A stretch of 33,203 nt of DNA from NCBI GenBank assembly GCA_948441955.1, contig CAOJQZ010000023.1, forward strand, positions 1 through 33,203. Direction: 5' to 3'. Origin of the DNA: an uncultured Lachnospiraceae bacterium (GTDB taxonomy: Bacteria; Bacillota; Clostridia; Lachnospirales; Lachnospiraceae). Within the stretch, counting starts at the first letter, position 1, and every line of letters begins with the position of its first letter. Position numbers and translations under genes: made by a program. The notes under the pieces are model-generated. The model had not been told where the DNA came from. It worked only from the letters and a program-made list of their open reading frames with translations, and made no database searches. Below are positions 21,849-30,811 of this stretch, piece by piece.

Positions 21849-23127
21849 CCTTTTCTCCTTTTCCTTGTTTCATATCAATTTCGGAAATGATATGCCGTCC
21901 CGCAAGAATCCCGGTGGCCCATGCCCATTGAAGGTTATAGCCTCCGCACATTCCGTCTGCGTCCAGCAATTCTCCTGTCAAATAAAGCCCCTTCACATAG
22001 CGGGACTCCATTGTAACGCAGTCAACCTCTCCAAGACTTATTCCTCCTGCACAGGCTTGCGCGTTGTCGTATCCGGTTGTATCCTGAATGGAAAGCAGGG
22101 AGTGTTTGCACTGTTTCACAAATTTGATTATTTCCCTTTCTGACAGTTCTCCTGCCGGCCTTAACGCCGGTATTTTCAACCGAGCAAGCAGGCATGCCGT
22201 AAGCCTGCCATGAAAAATTCCGGCCAGAAAATCGCCGGTCTGCATAGCTTCTTTTCCGATCCGCCTTTTTATCAGATAAGAAAAAAAAGCATCCTCGCTC
22301 ATAGACGGAAGAAGGTCAATCTCCACCTCCGCCCTGCGCTTCTCGTACAAAGCCCTTGCGACATACCGGCTGATCTGAAATACCGGGATACCAGAAATAC
22401 CATAGTTTGTTATCTGTAGTTCTCCAGTATCCCGGCATATCTTCTCTCCAGCTATATATGCCGATACGCCGGCCTCTGTACGAACCCCGGAAGCTTCTTT
22501 AAATGGATGCTCCTCCACCTTAAGCTGCACAAGCGCCGGAACGACGGGAACAAGCGTATGACCAAGGGTTTTTGCAAGTGTATATCCGCTCCCGTCTGAG
22601 CCCAGGACCTTTGCTGCGCGGCCGCCGCATGCTAATATTAATTTATCAAAAGAAAACCGCCTTTTTTTTAAATCCTTTGTATCAGAGCTCCTGCCAAAAA
22701 CCTGAAATCCCTTTTTTCCAGGTACAATCTCCGTCACATGAATATTTGTATAAATAACAACGCCTCGTCTTTCCGCCTCTTTTACAAGAAGATCACGGAC
22801 CGCTGACGCCTGCTCGCATCTTGGATAAATATATCCGTTTCTCGATCGCATCATAAGGCCCAGCTCCTCAAAAAAGTGGATTGTATCGGAAGCGTCAAAT
22901 TGTTCAAGTACCTTTTCTACACACCTTATTTCCTCACTTCGAAAAAAGGAGCTGTCCATTCTCTCATTTGTGAGATTACACCTCCCATTTCCGGTAGATA
23001 AAAGCTTCTTACCCGCCTGATCCTTATGTTCCAGTATAAAAATTTTTATATTTTCAGGACCTGCGGCGGCAGTAACCGCCGCTGCAAGTCCTGACGCACC
23101 TCCGCCAATAATTCCAATCTTACGCAT
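21841..23127 (-). CDS. HI0933/YhiN-family flavoprotein
   Basis: A 428-residue FAD-binding oxidoreductase of the HI0933/YhiN family (TIGR00275). The N-terminal dinucleotide motif is IGIIGGGASGLAAAVTAA. It is followed by the family signature AGKKLLSTGNGRCNLTNE, the mid-domain LILACGGRAAKVLGSDGSGYTLAKTLGH, and the C-terminal LYLTGELLDADGMCGGYNLQWAWATG. The bile-acid enzyme BaiN belongs to the same broad family, but no bai genes lie nearby, so that activity should not be assumed. It follows the PLP-enzyme gene by 7 bases and overlaps the next flavoprotein gene. The substrate is unknown. Confidence 0.9.
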   Translation of the reverse strand: MRKIGIIGGGASGLAAAVTAAAGPENIKIFILEHKDQAGKKLLSTGNGRCNLTNERMDSSFFRSEEIRCVEKVLEQFDASDTIHFFEELGLMMRSRNGYIYPRCEQASAVRDLLVKEAERRGVVIYTNIHVTEIVPGKKGFQVFGRSSDTKDLKKRRFSFDKLILACGGRAAKVLGSDGSGYTLAKTLGHTLVPVVPALVQLKVEEHPFKEASGVRTEAGVSAYIAGEKICRDTGELQITNYGISGIPVFQISRYVARALYEKRRAEVEIDLLPSMSEDAFFSYLIKRRIGKEAMQTGDFLAGIFHGRLTACLLARLKIPALRPAGELSEREIIKFVKQCKHSLLSIQDTTGYDNAQACAGGISLGEVDCVTMESRYVKGLYLTGELLDADGMCGGYNLQWAWATGILAGRHIISEIDMKQGKGEKDA

Positions 23128-23134
23128 TTTTTCT

Positions 23135-24421
23135 TTACCTTTTAATCAATCCATCTCTCATCATATATTCAAGAGACATTAATATTCCAAGTTTTGCATG
23201 CTCCCAGGTAAGCCCTCCCTGAAAATATACCGCATAGGGCGGCTTCATAGGTCCGTCCGCACTAAGTTCAATGGATGCTCCCTGTACGAACGCTCCGGCC
23301 GCCATGATTACATCGCTGTCATAACCAGGCATTGCCCACGGTTCCGGGACTACATATGCATCTACCGGCGCAGCCGCCTGAATTCCCCGGCAGAAGGCAA
23401 TCACGCCTTCCGGTGTTCCAAGCTCTACTGCCTGAATAATATCGTGCCGGCTCTCAGCGCTGTCGGGAATCACCTTATACCCAAGCCTCTCATAAATATT
23501 TGCGGCAAAAACAGCCCCTTTAAGGGCGCCTGCCACAACCGCCGGCGCGAGAAACAGTCCCTGATAGAAGGACTGCATGATACCAAGGGACGCTCCCACC
23601 TCTTTTCCAAGTCCCGGAGAAGTGAGCCGGTATCCGCATTCCTCAATCAGTTCCCTACGCCCTGCAATATATCCTCCTATGGGCGAAAGACCGCCTCCCG
23701 GGTTTTTAATCAGGGAACCCACTACCAGATCTGCGCCTGCATCGCTGGGTTCTGTTGTTTCTACAAATTCTCCGTAACAATTATCCACCATGCAGATAAC
23801 ATCCGGCTTTTTCTTTTTTACAAATGAGATAAGCTCACCAATCTGTTTTACAGAAAAGGTAGGTCTTGTAAGATATCCCTTTGAACGCTGGATGGTCACA
23901 AGCTTGGTCCTCTCATGAATTGCTTTTTCAATTGCATCATAATCAAAGGTTCCGTCAGACAGAAGGTCAACCTGAGAGTAGGTAATGCCATATTCTGCAA
24001 GAGAACCTTTAGACGGACGGATTCCAATGACCTCTTCCAGCGTATCATAGGGCTTACCCACAGGCGACAACAGCTCGTCGCCCGGCCTTAAATTTGCACT
24101 AAGAGCCAGTGAAAGCGCATGGGTCCCGCAGGTAATCTGAGGCCTTACAAGAGCGCTCTGGGTATGAAAAACAGATGCATAGACCTCCTCCAGCGTATCC
24201 CTTCCCGGATCATTATATCCGTATCCGCTGGCATAATAATGTAGGCAATTTTCATTTACCTGGCTTTTCTGCATTGCCTGAATTACTTTTAGCTGATTAT
24301 ATTCTGCCGTCTGATCGATTGCTTCAAATCGCTCTTTCAGCCCTTTAAGAATATCCTCTCCAAATTCATATACCTCACGGCGTATTCCAAGCTCTCTGTA
24401 ATAATCAATAAGATTTGTCAT
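23135..24421 (-). CDS. Methionine gamma-lyase-family PLP enzyme (YnbB / 'aluminum resistance' family)
   Basis: A 428-residue fold-type I PLP enzyme of the family annotated as methionine gamma-lyase family or aluminum resistance protein. Typical segments are YNDPGRDTLEEVYASVFHTQSALVRPQI, GTHALSLALSANLRPGDELLSPVGKPYDTLEEVIG, MVDNCYGEFVETTEP and SLIKNPGGGLSPIGGYIAGR. The last holds the likely PLP lysine. The C-terminal PPYAVYFQGGLTWEHAKLGI is also conserved. A true sulfur amino-acid lyase activity is unproven for this branch. AAAGGA lies 9 bases before the ATG. It lies between a small unknown gene and a flavoprotein gene, in the tail of the mutSL-miaA unit. Confidence 0.88.
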   Translation of the reverse strand: MTNLIDYYRELGIRREVYEFGEDILKGLKERFEAIDQTAEYNQLKVIQAMQKSQVNENCLHYYASGYGYNDPGRDTLEEVYASVFHTQSALVRPQITCGTHALSLALSANLRPGDELLSPVGKPYDTLEEVIGIRPSKGSLAEYGITYSQVDLLSDGTFDYDAIEKAIHERTKLVTIQRSKGYLTRPTFSVKQIGELISFVKKKKPDVICMVDNCYGEFVETTEPSDAGADLVVGSLIKNPGGGLSPIGGYIAGRRELIEECGYRLTSPGLGKEVGASLGIMQSFYQGLFLAPAVVAGALKGAVFAANIYERLGYKVIPDSAESRHDIIQAVELGTPEGVIAFCRGIQAAAPVDAYVVPEPWAMPGYDSDVIMAAGAFVQGASIELSADGPMKPPYAVYFQGGLTWEHAKLGILMSLEYMMRDGLIKR

Positions 24422-24443
24422 TTTATGCTATCCTTTTATTTTT

Positions 24444-24740
24444 TTACATCGCTTCCATAATCTTTGTCTTCATTTGTGCACATTTTGCATCAAACTCCGG
24501 ATTAAAAAGAGGTATTTCCAGCATAATATCCGCCGCCTCTTTAAAGCGCTTCATATCGTAGAGAAGCGCTGCCCTGTTAAGCTCATAGAAATAATATTCT
24601 CCTTCCCGCCTGATAAGCGGCTCAAGAAGTTTAAGCTCCCGGTATGTCATCTCCGGATTCTGGCTGGTGGAATAAATCTCCATCAGCGTATTCATCTTTT
24701 TTAGAAACTTTGACTGTCTAAAGAATCTCCTTCGCAGCAT
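24444..24740 (-). CDS. Small unknown protein overlapping miaA
   Basis: A 98-residue, mostly helical, charged protein that I do not recognise. It starts with a basic segment (MLRRRFFRQSKFLKK), then helices around YRELKLLEPLIRREGEYYFYELNRAALLYDMKRFKEAADIMLEIPLFNPEFDAKC. The spacing in the latter recalls a single TPR-like helix pair (LNRAALLYDMKRFKEAADIM). There is no signal peptide or membrane helix. GGAG lies 4 bases before the ATG, and the start sits 40 bases inside the end of miaA. The overlap plus a good binding site support a real, coupled gene. A role as an adaptor is speculation. Confidence 0.7.
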   Translation of the reverse strand: MLRRRFFRQSKFLKKMNTLMEIYSTSQNPEMTYRELKLLEPLIRREGEYYFYELNRAALLYDMKRFKEAADIMLEIPLFNPEFDAKCAQMKTKIMEAM

Positions 24741-25675
24741 AATACTCCCTCCAAATGTTCTAACATTGTATTTAACAGCCTTTCTTCATTATAGTCACAG
24801 GCTCTTTTATCAATCCAGATTACGTCCTTCTCCCTCTTGAACCATGTAATCTGTCTTTTGGCAAAATGCCTTGTATCCCGTTTAATCTGATATACAGCCT
24901 CAGAAAGGCTTACTTTACCGTTAAGATAAGCAAGAATCTCTTTGTATCCCAGTCCCTGCATAGACACGTCGCCCGCTTTATACCCCTTATCTTTTAAAGC
25001 TTGAACCTCTTCTACAAGTCCATCCCTAAGCATCTGGTCTACACGCTGATTAATTCTTTCATATAAATGTTCCCGCTCATCATTCAGTACAAAATATGCA
25101 AAACGATAAGGCGATGTTTTTTCTCTCTCCTTCGCGTTGTGCTTTGAAATTTTCTCTCCAGTTTTTTCAAAATATTCAAGCGCCCGGATCACTCTCTTTA
25201 CATTATTTTCATGAATCATTTCTGCAGATTCCGGATCAACAGCACGGAGTCTTTCATGAAGGGCTATGGCCCCGTACTTCTTTTCATATGCTGAAAGCTC
25301 CTTCCGAAGCTTCTCATCGCCGTCATTCGCCTCAAAATCAATATCATACAGAAGGGCCTGTATATAAAAGCCTGTGCCCCCTACAACGATTGGAATATGT
25401 CCCTTTGCATAGATTTTTTCCATCGCCGCTTTTGCCATCCTTTGAAACCGGACCACATGAAATTCTTCAGAGGGCTCCAGCTCATCAATCAGATAATGGG
25501 GAATCCCTTCCATTTCCTCCGGCCGGATTTTAGCTGAACCGATATCCATATGCTTATATATCTGCATGGAATCTGCCGAAATAATCTCGCCGCCTACCGT
25601 CCTCGCCAGGCCGATAGATGCCTTTGTCTTCCCCACTGCCGTCGGCCCCGCCAGAATAATCAACGGTTTTTTCAT
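24701..25675 (-). CDS. miaA: tRNA dimethylallyltransferase MiaA
   Basis: This 324-residue enzyme transfers a dimethylallyl group to N6 of adenosine 37 in tRNAs reading UNN codons; MiaB then methylthiolates it. The P-loop is GPTAVGKT (10-17), followed by GEIISADSMQIYKHMDIGSAK, HYLIDELEPSEEFHVVRFQ, VVGGTGFYIQALL and the C-terminal RHFAKRQITWFKRE, all family hallmarks. A TTG at 25687 would overlap mutL and abut its own purine tract, so the ATG at 25675, 4 bases after the mutL stop, is preferred. Co-location with miaB and mutSL is a conserved bacterial arrangement. Confidence 0.95.
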   Translation of the reverse strand: MKKPLIILAGPTAVGKTKASIGLARTVGGEIISADSMQIYKHMDIGSAKIRPEEMEGIPHYLIDELEPSEEFHVVRFQRMAKAAMEKIYAKGHIPIVVGGTGFYIQALLYDIDFEANDGDEKLRKELSAYEKKYGAIALHERLRAVDPESAEMIHENNVKRVIRALEYFEKTGEKISKHNAKEREKTSPYRFAYFVLNDEREHLYERINQRVDQMLRDGLVEEVQALKDKGYKAGDVSMQGLGYKEILAYLNGKVSLSEAVYQIKRDTRHFAKRQITWFKREKDVIWIDKRACDYNEERLLNTMLEHLEGVLCCEGDSLDSQSF

Positions 25676-25679
25676 ATTC

Positions 25680-27554
25680 TTACACAATCCTTTTAAATTT
25701 CTTTTCTAATTCTTTTTTAGACATAGCAATAATCGTCGGTCTGCCGTGGGGACAATGATATGGATTTTCAAGGGTTAGAAGCTCGCCGATAAGAGTATCC
25801 ACCTCTGCTGCGGAAAGACGCATGTTTCCTTTTACCGCGGCCTTACAGGACATAGAGGCGATCTTCTCATCAATCAGATCGGATGACCCATTCCGCCTGA
25901 TTTCATCAGACAGGCTGTCCAGCATTTCCATCAAAAGCTCCTTCTTCGCAATACTGAACAGATTATCCGGTACCGCCCGCACTGCATAAGAATCAATCCC
26001 AAATTCCTCAAATTCAAATCCAATTCCCGTAAAACGTTCCATATGGGTCTCAAGAAGCTCCTTTTCCTGCATTGTGAGATTCAGAACCACAGGCGGACTT
26101 AAAATCTGAGAGGTAAACTCTCTTGTCTTCATTCCTTTCAGTGTCTTTTCATAGAGCACACGCTCATGGGCCGCATGCTGATCAATAATATACAGATTAT
26201 TATGATACTCCACAAGCCAGTATGTGTCAAATACCTGTCCGATAATTTTATGCTCCGGACGTGCCTGAGGCGCTAAAAGCTTCTCTTCAAAAAGATTCAT
26301 TTGCTTTGGCGCCTCCGAATAGGCAGCCGCCTCCCGTATCCGGCTGTTCTGTACTTCGGGCTTATAAATCGCTGAGAGATCCGGAACCTCTGCTGCGGAA
26401 TTCTGCTCATGATATGCGTTCACCCGTTTTTTCATTTCAGCCATAAAGTAGTTAAGATTTCTCTCCGCAGGCGGTTCTGTCTTCCGGCTTTTTTCTGCTT
26501 TGGCAGTTTTTTCTGTTCTTTGGGAAACCTCTGGGACATCCTTCCATGTAATATGCGGAATCAGCTCCTCTTCATGAAGGCCCTTTCTCACCGCTTCAAA
26601 AACTGCGTTATATACTTCCTGCTGGTTACTGAACCGTACTTCCAGTTTCGCCGGATGGACATTGACATCCACCTGCGCTCCGGCAAGTTCAATATGCAGT
26701 ACGGCAAAGGGATATTTATGCTGCATGGTAAAATCTTTGTAAGCGTCCTCTATCCCCTTGGATATCATATTATTCTTAATATACCTTCCCCCCACAAAAT
26801 AATTTTCAAAATTCCGATTGCCTCTGGAAATCAGCGGTTTGCCAAGAAATCCGGTAATCCGGATGCCGTTTTCCTCATAATCGGCCCTTAACAGATTAGC
26901 CGCGGTTTCTCTTCCGTATACATGGTAAATAACATCCTTTAGATTCCCATTCCCGGAAGTATGGAGCTTTACTTGTCCGTTATTGATAAACCGAAAGGAA
27001 ATCTCCGGATGAGAAAGAGCCAGCCTTGTCAGAAGCTCTCCCACATGGCTTGCTTCCGTCATTGCAGTTTTCAGAAACTTCTTTCTTGCCGGTGTATTGT
27101 AGAACAGCTGGCGGACCAGAAAGGTAGTTCCATCCGGCGCCGCTGCATCTTCTAATTTTTCTTCTTTTCCGCCAGAGATACAGTATCGGATGCCAGATGC
27201 ATCCTCCTTTGTTTTAGTCAGAAGCTCCACCTGAGACACTGCCGCAATACTGGATAAGGCCTCTCCCCGGAATCCTAAGGAAGAAATGCGGAATAAGTCT
27301 TCCGCAGAACGTATTTTACTTGTGGAATGACGCAAAAATGCTGCTCTTACATCATCCTTTCGGATTCCGCAGCCATTATCTGCAATCCGTATGAGAGAGA
27401 TACCTCCCTCCTTAATCTCTACTGTAACCGCTGTTGCGCCTGCATCAATTGCATTCTCCGTCAGTTCCTTTATCACAGATGCCGGACGCTCAATAACCTC
27501 TCCTGCTGCGATCTTATCAATTGTAGTCTGGTCTAATACCTGTATTCTGTTCAT
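25680..27554 (-). CDS. mutL: DNA mismatch repair endonuclease MutL
   Basis: This 624-residue GHKL ATPase couples MutS to strand incision. ATP-binding motifs are ELTENAIDAGAT, DNGCGI and SLGFRGEALSSIAAVSQ, with the family's GTTF and NTPARKKF blocks. A proline-poor linker spans about 335-420. The C-terminal domain carries the metal-binding endonuclease motif DQHAAHERVLYE, and CPHGRP near the end. This therefore looks like a nicking MutL of the methyl-independent type, and no mutH is seen. AGGTGG lies 5 bases before the ATG at 27554. The gap to the mutS stop is 2 bases. Confidence 0.96.
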   Translation of the reverse strand: MNRIQVLDQTTIDKIAAGEVIERPASVIKELTENAIDAGATAVTVEIKEGGISLIRIADNGCGIRKDDVRAAFLRHSTSKIRSAEDLFRISSLGFRGEALSSIAAVSQVELLTKTKEDASGIRYCISGGKEEKLEDAAAPDGTTFLVRQLFYNTPARKKFLKTAMTEASHVGELLTRLALSHPEISFRFINNGQVKLHTSGNGNLKDVIYHVYGRETAANLLRADYEENGIRITGFLGKPLISRGNRNFENYFVGGRYIKNNMISKGIEDAYKDFTMQHKYPFAVLHIELAGAQVDVNVHPAKLEVRFSNQQEVYNAVFEAVRKGLHEEELIPHITWKDVPEVSQRTEKTAKAEKSRKTEPPAERNLNYFMAEMKKRVNAYHEQNSAAEVPDLSAIYKPEVQNSRIREAAAYSEAPKQMNLFEEKLLAPQARPEHKIIGQVFDTYWLVEYHNNLYIIDQHAAHERVLYEKTLKGMKTREFTSQILSPPVVLNLTMQEKELLETHMERFTGIGFEFEEFGIDSYAVRAVPDNLFSIAKKELLMEMLDSLSDEIRRNGSSDLIDEKIASMSCKAAVKGNMRLSAAEVDTLIGELLTLENPYHCPHGRPTIIAMSKKELEKKFKRIV

Positions 27555-27556
27555 AA

Positions 27557-30202
27557 TTACCACCTGTTTTTCAGTTTATTTTGAAACTGATATAACGTAT
27601 TTAACGCATCAATGGGTGTCAGATTACTCACATCAAGATTTTTGAGTTCATCCAATACATCATCATCCTTCACTGTGTCAAAGAGTGTCATCTGCGCCAG
27701 ATCTACCTCATCATATTTCTTCGTTTTAAGCTTCGGCACATGTCCATGCACAGCAATGTCCTTAATCCGGCTTGTGATATCCGTATGGACCAGCTCCTCT
27801 ACTATTTCTTTGGCACGGCTGATCACCGTATCCGGAACTCCTGCAAGCTTTGCTACCTGAATGCCATAGCTCTTATCAGCGCCGCCCTTTACAATCTTGC
27901 GCAGAAAAAGAATATCGTCTCCTTTCTCCTTTACAGCGATGCAATAGTTATTTACATTGTCAATTTTCCCTTCCAGTTCTGTCAGCTCATGATAATGAGT
28001 GGCAAATAAAGTCTTTGCACCTAAAAGCTTACTGTCGCTGATATGTTCAATCACCGCCCACGCAATGCTGAGGCCGTCGAAGGTACTGGTCCCTCTGCCA
28101 ATCTCATCCAAAATCAAAAGACTTCTGCCGGTTGCGTTCCGAAGAATATTAGCAACTTCCGTCATCTCCACCATAAAGGTGCTTTGACCGCTTGCCAGAT
28201 CGTCGGAGGCCCCCACCCTGGTAAAAATTCTGTCTACAAGACCTATATCTGCACTTCCTGCCGGTACAAAGGAACCGATCTGGGCCATCAAAACAATCAG
28301 GGCAGTCTGCCGCATGTAGGTAGATTTTCCGGCCATATTGGGACCTGTAATAATGGAAATTCGATTCTTTCTGTCGTTCAGATATGTATCGTTGGGAATA
28401 AACATGTCGTTTGGAATCATCTTTTCCACCACCGGATGGCGTCCGTCACGGATATCAATGACTCCCTTCTCATTCAGTCTCGGGCGTACATAATTATTCT
28501 GTTCTGCTGCAAGGGCAAGAGATGCAAAGGTGTCAAGTCTGGCCACTGCTCCAGCTGTGTTCTGAATCCGGACAACTTCTTCTGCCACACGGCTTCTCAC
28601 CTCACAGTAAAGCTCATACTCCAAAGCATAAAGCCGGTCTTCTGCTCCCAGAATCGTATCCTCTAACTCCTTCAGTTCAGGAATAATGTACCGTTCTGCG
28701 TTGGCAAGGGTCTGCTTTCTCGTATAATAATCCGGCACCATATTTTTAAAGGAATTGGTGACTTCCAGATAATAGCCGAACACCTTGTTATATTTTATCC
28801 GCAGATTTTTTATCCCTGTTTTTTCCCGCTCTTCCTCCTCAAGCTTCGCAAGCCAATCCTTCCCGTCGGACTTTGCATGACGGAGCTTATCCACTTCCTC
28901 ATTGTAACCCTCTCTTATAATTCCGCCCTCCCGCATCATCACAGGCGGCTCCTCCTTGATAGCGCTTTCCACCAGCGCGCACAAATCCTCCAGTGTATCA
29001 AACTCCTCATAAAGCTCCTTTAAAAGGGGGCTTCTCATCTCGCTTAAAATATATTTAATGTGCGGCAGCATAGCAAGAGAACTCTGAAAGGAAATCATAT
29101 CACGGGGATTTGCCGTCTGATAGGTAATGCGGCTTACAAGCCGTTCCAGATCATAGACAGGAGACAGATATTCCCGTATTTCCTCCCTTGAGATCGCATG
29201 TTCCCGGAGCTCGTTAACCGCATCAAGACGATTTTCAATTTCCGCCTTATGAATCAGCGGCTGTTCAATCCATTTTCTTAAATTTCTTGCTCCCATAGCC
29301 GTCTTTGTTTTATCCAGTACCCACAAAAGAGAGCCCCTTTTCTGCTTTTCCCGCAGAGTCTCGCACAGCTCCAGATTTCTTCTTGTGGAGCTGTCAAGAA
29401 GCATATATTTTCCTGTCGCATAGGGTGTAAGCCTGGACATATGGGATAAAGAGGTCTTCTGCGTCTCCTTGAGATAGCTAAGAAGCGCTCCCGCGGCAAT
29501 GACTCCGCAGTCGTAGTCAACAATACCCAATCCCTCCATAGCGCTGACTTTAAAATGCTCTTTTAATGTTCTTGTACAGACGGCATCGTCAAAATACCAA
29601 GAATCCAGTGAATAGATTGTTACTCCCAGCCGGTTTTTTAAGTCGTTGGTATCCATACCGCTCATATAAAATGCTTCATTGCAGATAATTTCCGACGGCA
29701 TAAATTTATAAATTTCATCAAACAGCTTATTACTGCTGTCAATTTCCGTCACAAAATAATCGCCGGTCGTAACGTCCGCCGCCGACATGCCGAATCGATC
29801 CGCAATATACGCAATGCACATAATATAATTGTTCTTTGATTCATCCAGTGCCTGCATGTCAATATTCGTTCCCGGAGTAGCAATGCGAACCACCTCGCGT
29901 CTTACAATCCCTTTTGCAGCAGCAGGATCCTCCATCTGCTCGCAGATGGCTACCTTATAGCCTTTGGACACCAGGCGGTTTAAATATCCGTCAACAGAAT
30001 GAAACGGCACGCCGCACATGGGCGCCCGTTCCTCTAATCCACAGCTCTTTCCTGTTAATGTAATATCAAGCTCCTTTGATGCTGTAACCGCATCGTCAAA
30101 AAACATTTCATAAAAATCGCCTAATCTATAAAATAAAATGCAGTCCTTATACTCTTCTTTTGTCCTCATGTATTGCTGCATCATAGGGGTTAATTCAGCC
30201 AC
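27557..30202 (-). CDS. mutS: DNA mismatch recognition protein MutS
   Basis: This 881-residue protein recognises base mismatches and small loops. The mismatch-wedge motif GDFYEMF is at residues 28-34. The ATPase has Walker A TGPNMAGKSTYMRQ (about 620), the DDLASGQSTFMVEM signature, Walker B LILDEIGRGTSTFDG and FATHYHELTELE. Near the C-terminus QMTLFD (about 837) is a likely sliding-clamp binding motif. The start is GTG, with GAGGAG 8 bases upstream, and a promoter with an extended -10 precedes it. Length and motif order are typical. Confidence 0.97.
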   Translation of the reverse strand: MAELTPMMQQYMRTKEEYKDCILFYRLGDFYEMFFDDAVTASKELDITLTGKSCGLEERAPMCGVPFHSVDGYLNRLVSKGYKVAICEQMEDPAAAKGIVRREVVRIATPGTNIDMQALDESKNNYIMCIAYIADRFGMSAADVTTGDYFVTEIDSSNKLFDEIYKFMPSEIICNEAFYMSGMDTNDLKNRLGVTIYSLDSWYFDDAVCTRTLKEHFKVSAMEGLGIVDYDCGVIAAGALLSYLKETQKTSLSHMSRLTPYATGKYMLLDSSTRRNLELCETLREKQKRGSLLWVLDKTKTAMGARNLRKWIEQPLIHKAEIENRLDAVNELREHAISREEIREYLSPVYDLERLVSRITYQTANPRDMISFQSSLAMLPHIKYILSEMRSPLLKELYEEFDTLEDLCALVESAIKEEPPVMMREGGIIREGYNEEVDKLRHAKSDGKDWLAKLEEEEREKTGIKNLRIKYNKVFGYYLEVTNSFKNMVPDYYTRKQTLANAERYIIPELKELEDTILGAEDRLYALEYELYCEVRSRVAEEVVRIQNTAGAVARLDTFASLALAAEQNNYVRPRLNEKGVIDIRDGRHPVVEKMIPNDMFIPNDTYLNDRKNRISIITGPNMAGKSTYMRQTALIVLMAQIGSFVPAGSADIGLVDRIFTRVGASDDLASGQSTFMVEMTEVANILRNATGRSLLILDEIGRGTSTFDGLSIAWAVIEHISDSKLLGAKTLFATHYHELTELEGKIDNVNNYCIAVKEKGDDILFLRKIVKGGADKSYGIQVAKLAGVPDTVISRAKEIVEELVHTDITSRIKDIAVHGHVPKLKTKKYDEVDLAQMTLFDTVKDDDVLDELKNLDVSNLTPIDALNTLYQFQNKLKNRW

Positions 30203-30247
30203 AGTCTTTTCTCCTCTTATGTTCTGCGTAAAAGATTCCTTTTTTAT

Positions 30248-30276
30248 ATTATAGCATTTGGCAGATGGATTTGAAA
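30248..30276 (-). promoter_or_regulatory. Promoter upstream of mutS
   Basis: A perfect extended -10 (TGCTATAAT, TATAAT at 30248-30253) lies 45 bases before the GTG start. The -35 hexamer TTTCAA (30271-30276) at 17-base spacing matches consensus weakly, which the extended -10 can compensate for. It would let mutS-mutL-miaA be transcribed independently of the upstream acetyltransferase gene. Confidence 0.6.
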
Positions 30277-30302
30277 AGAAGGAATTTATTATTCCTCCTT
30301 CT
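30277..30302 (-). terminator. Imperfect hairpin at the end of the acetyltransferase gene
   Basis: AGAAGGAAT and ATTCCTCCTTCT pair with a small bulge around the stop codon, followed on the minus strand by TTTTC. It is a weak candidate terminator directly upstream of the mutS promoter. Confidence 0.35.
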
Positions 30303-30786
30303 CATTTATAATGAGCCGCATCTGATACCATACGGCGCCTCCATGCACAGATGCCGAGAGCCCTTCGTTTTTAAAGCCAAACCGGGCATAATAAGGAAGA
30401 AGCTTCTCCTTACATGTAAGAACCAGACCCTTTCGTCCCTGTTTTTTTGCGTCAGAAATAATTCTTTGAATAATCCGGCCGGCACATCCCTGCCCCCTGT
30501 ATTCCGGAATCGTATTGACTCCAAACAGCATCTGCCACTCTCCATTCTCATCATGCATCTGCGCTTTTTCAAACATTTCATCTGTCAGATCCGGCTTACT
30601 GGTCACAAAACCGTCCGCAAAAGAAACAAGCCGGCCATTGTCAAACATAAGCCAGAAATGATTGCCATAAGACTGAAGACGTCTTGCAAATTCTGTTTTT
30701 CCGGCAGCTTCTGCAGCCGGAAAGCATTCTGCCTCCACCGATGCAATCATTTCCAGATCTTCCATTGTTGCTGTCCTGATTAACAT
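30289..30786 (-). CDS. GNAT-family N-acetyltransferase
   Basis: A 165-residue acetyl-CoA-dependent acyltransferase of unknown substrate. It begins MLIRTATMEDLEMIASVEAECFP, the usual GNAT opening. The acetyl-CoA motif A follows, MLFGVNTIPEYRGQGCAGRIIQRIISDAKKQGRKGLVLTC, with the R/Q-x-x-G-x-G/A pattern RGQGCAG. The C-terminal YYARFGFKNEG is motif B. The open frame extends to 30843, overlapping mntP. AGAGGG is best spaced from the ATG at 30786, just after an earlier in-frame ATG at 30792. It lies 25 bases downstream of mntP. Confidence 0.88.
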   Translation of the reverse strand: MLIRTATMEDLEMIASVEAECFPAAEAAGKTEFARRLQSYGNHFWLMFDNGRLVSFADGFVTSKPDLTDEMFEKAQMHDENGEWQMLFGVNTIPEYRGQGCAGRIIQRIISDAKKQGRKGLVLTCKEKLLPYYARFGFKNEGLSASVHGGAVWYQMRLIINEKEE

Positions 30787-30811
30787 TTCCATCCCTCTTT
30801 TTCTAATTTTT

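Noticed and set aside
21841..23127. Naming the YhiN-family flavoprotein BaiN (bile-acid reduction)
   Set aside because: The family is broad and no bile-acid genes are nearby; family membership alone does not support that reaction.
26409..26891. 160-codon plus-strand open frame
   Set aside because: It is an antisense shadow of mutL with no supporting signals.
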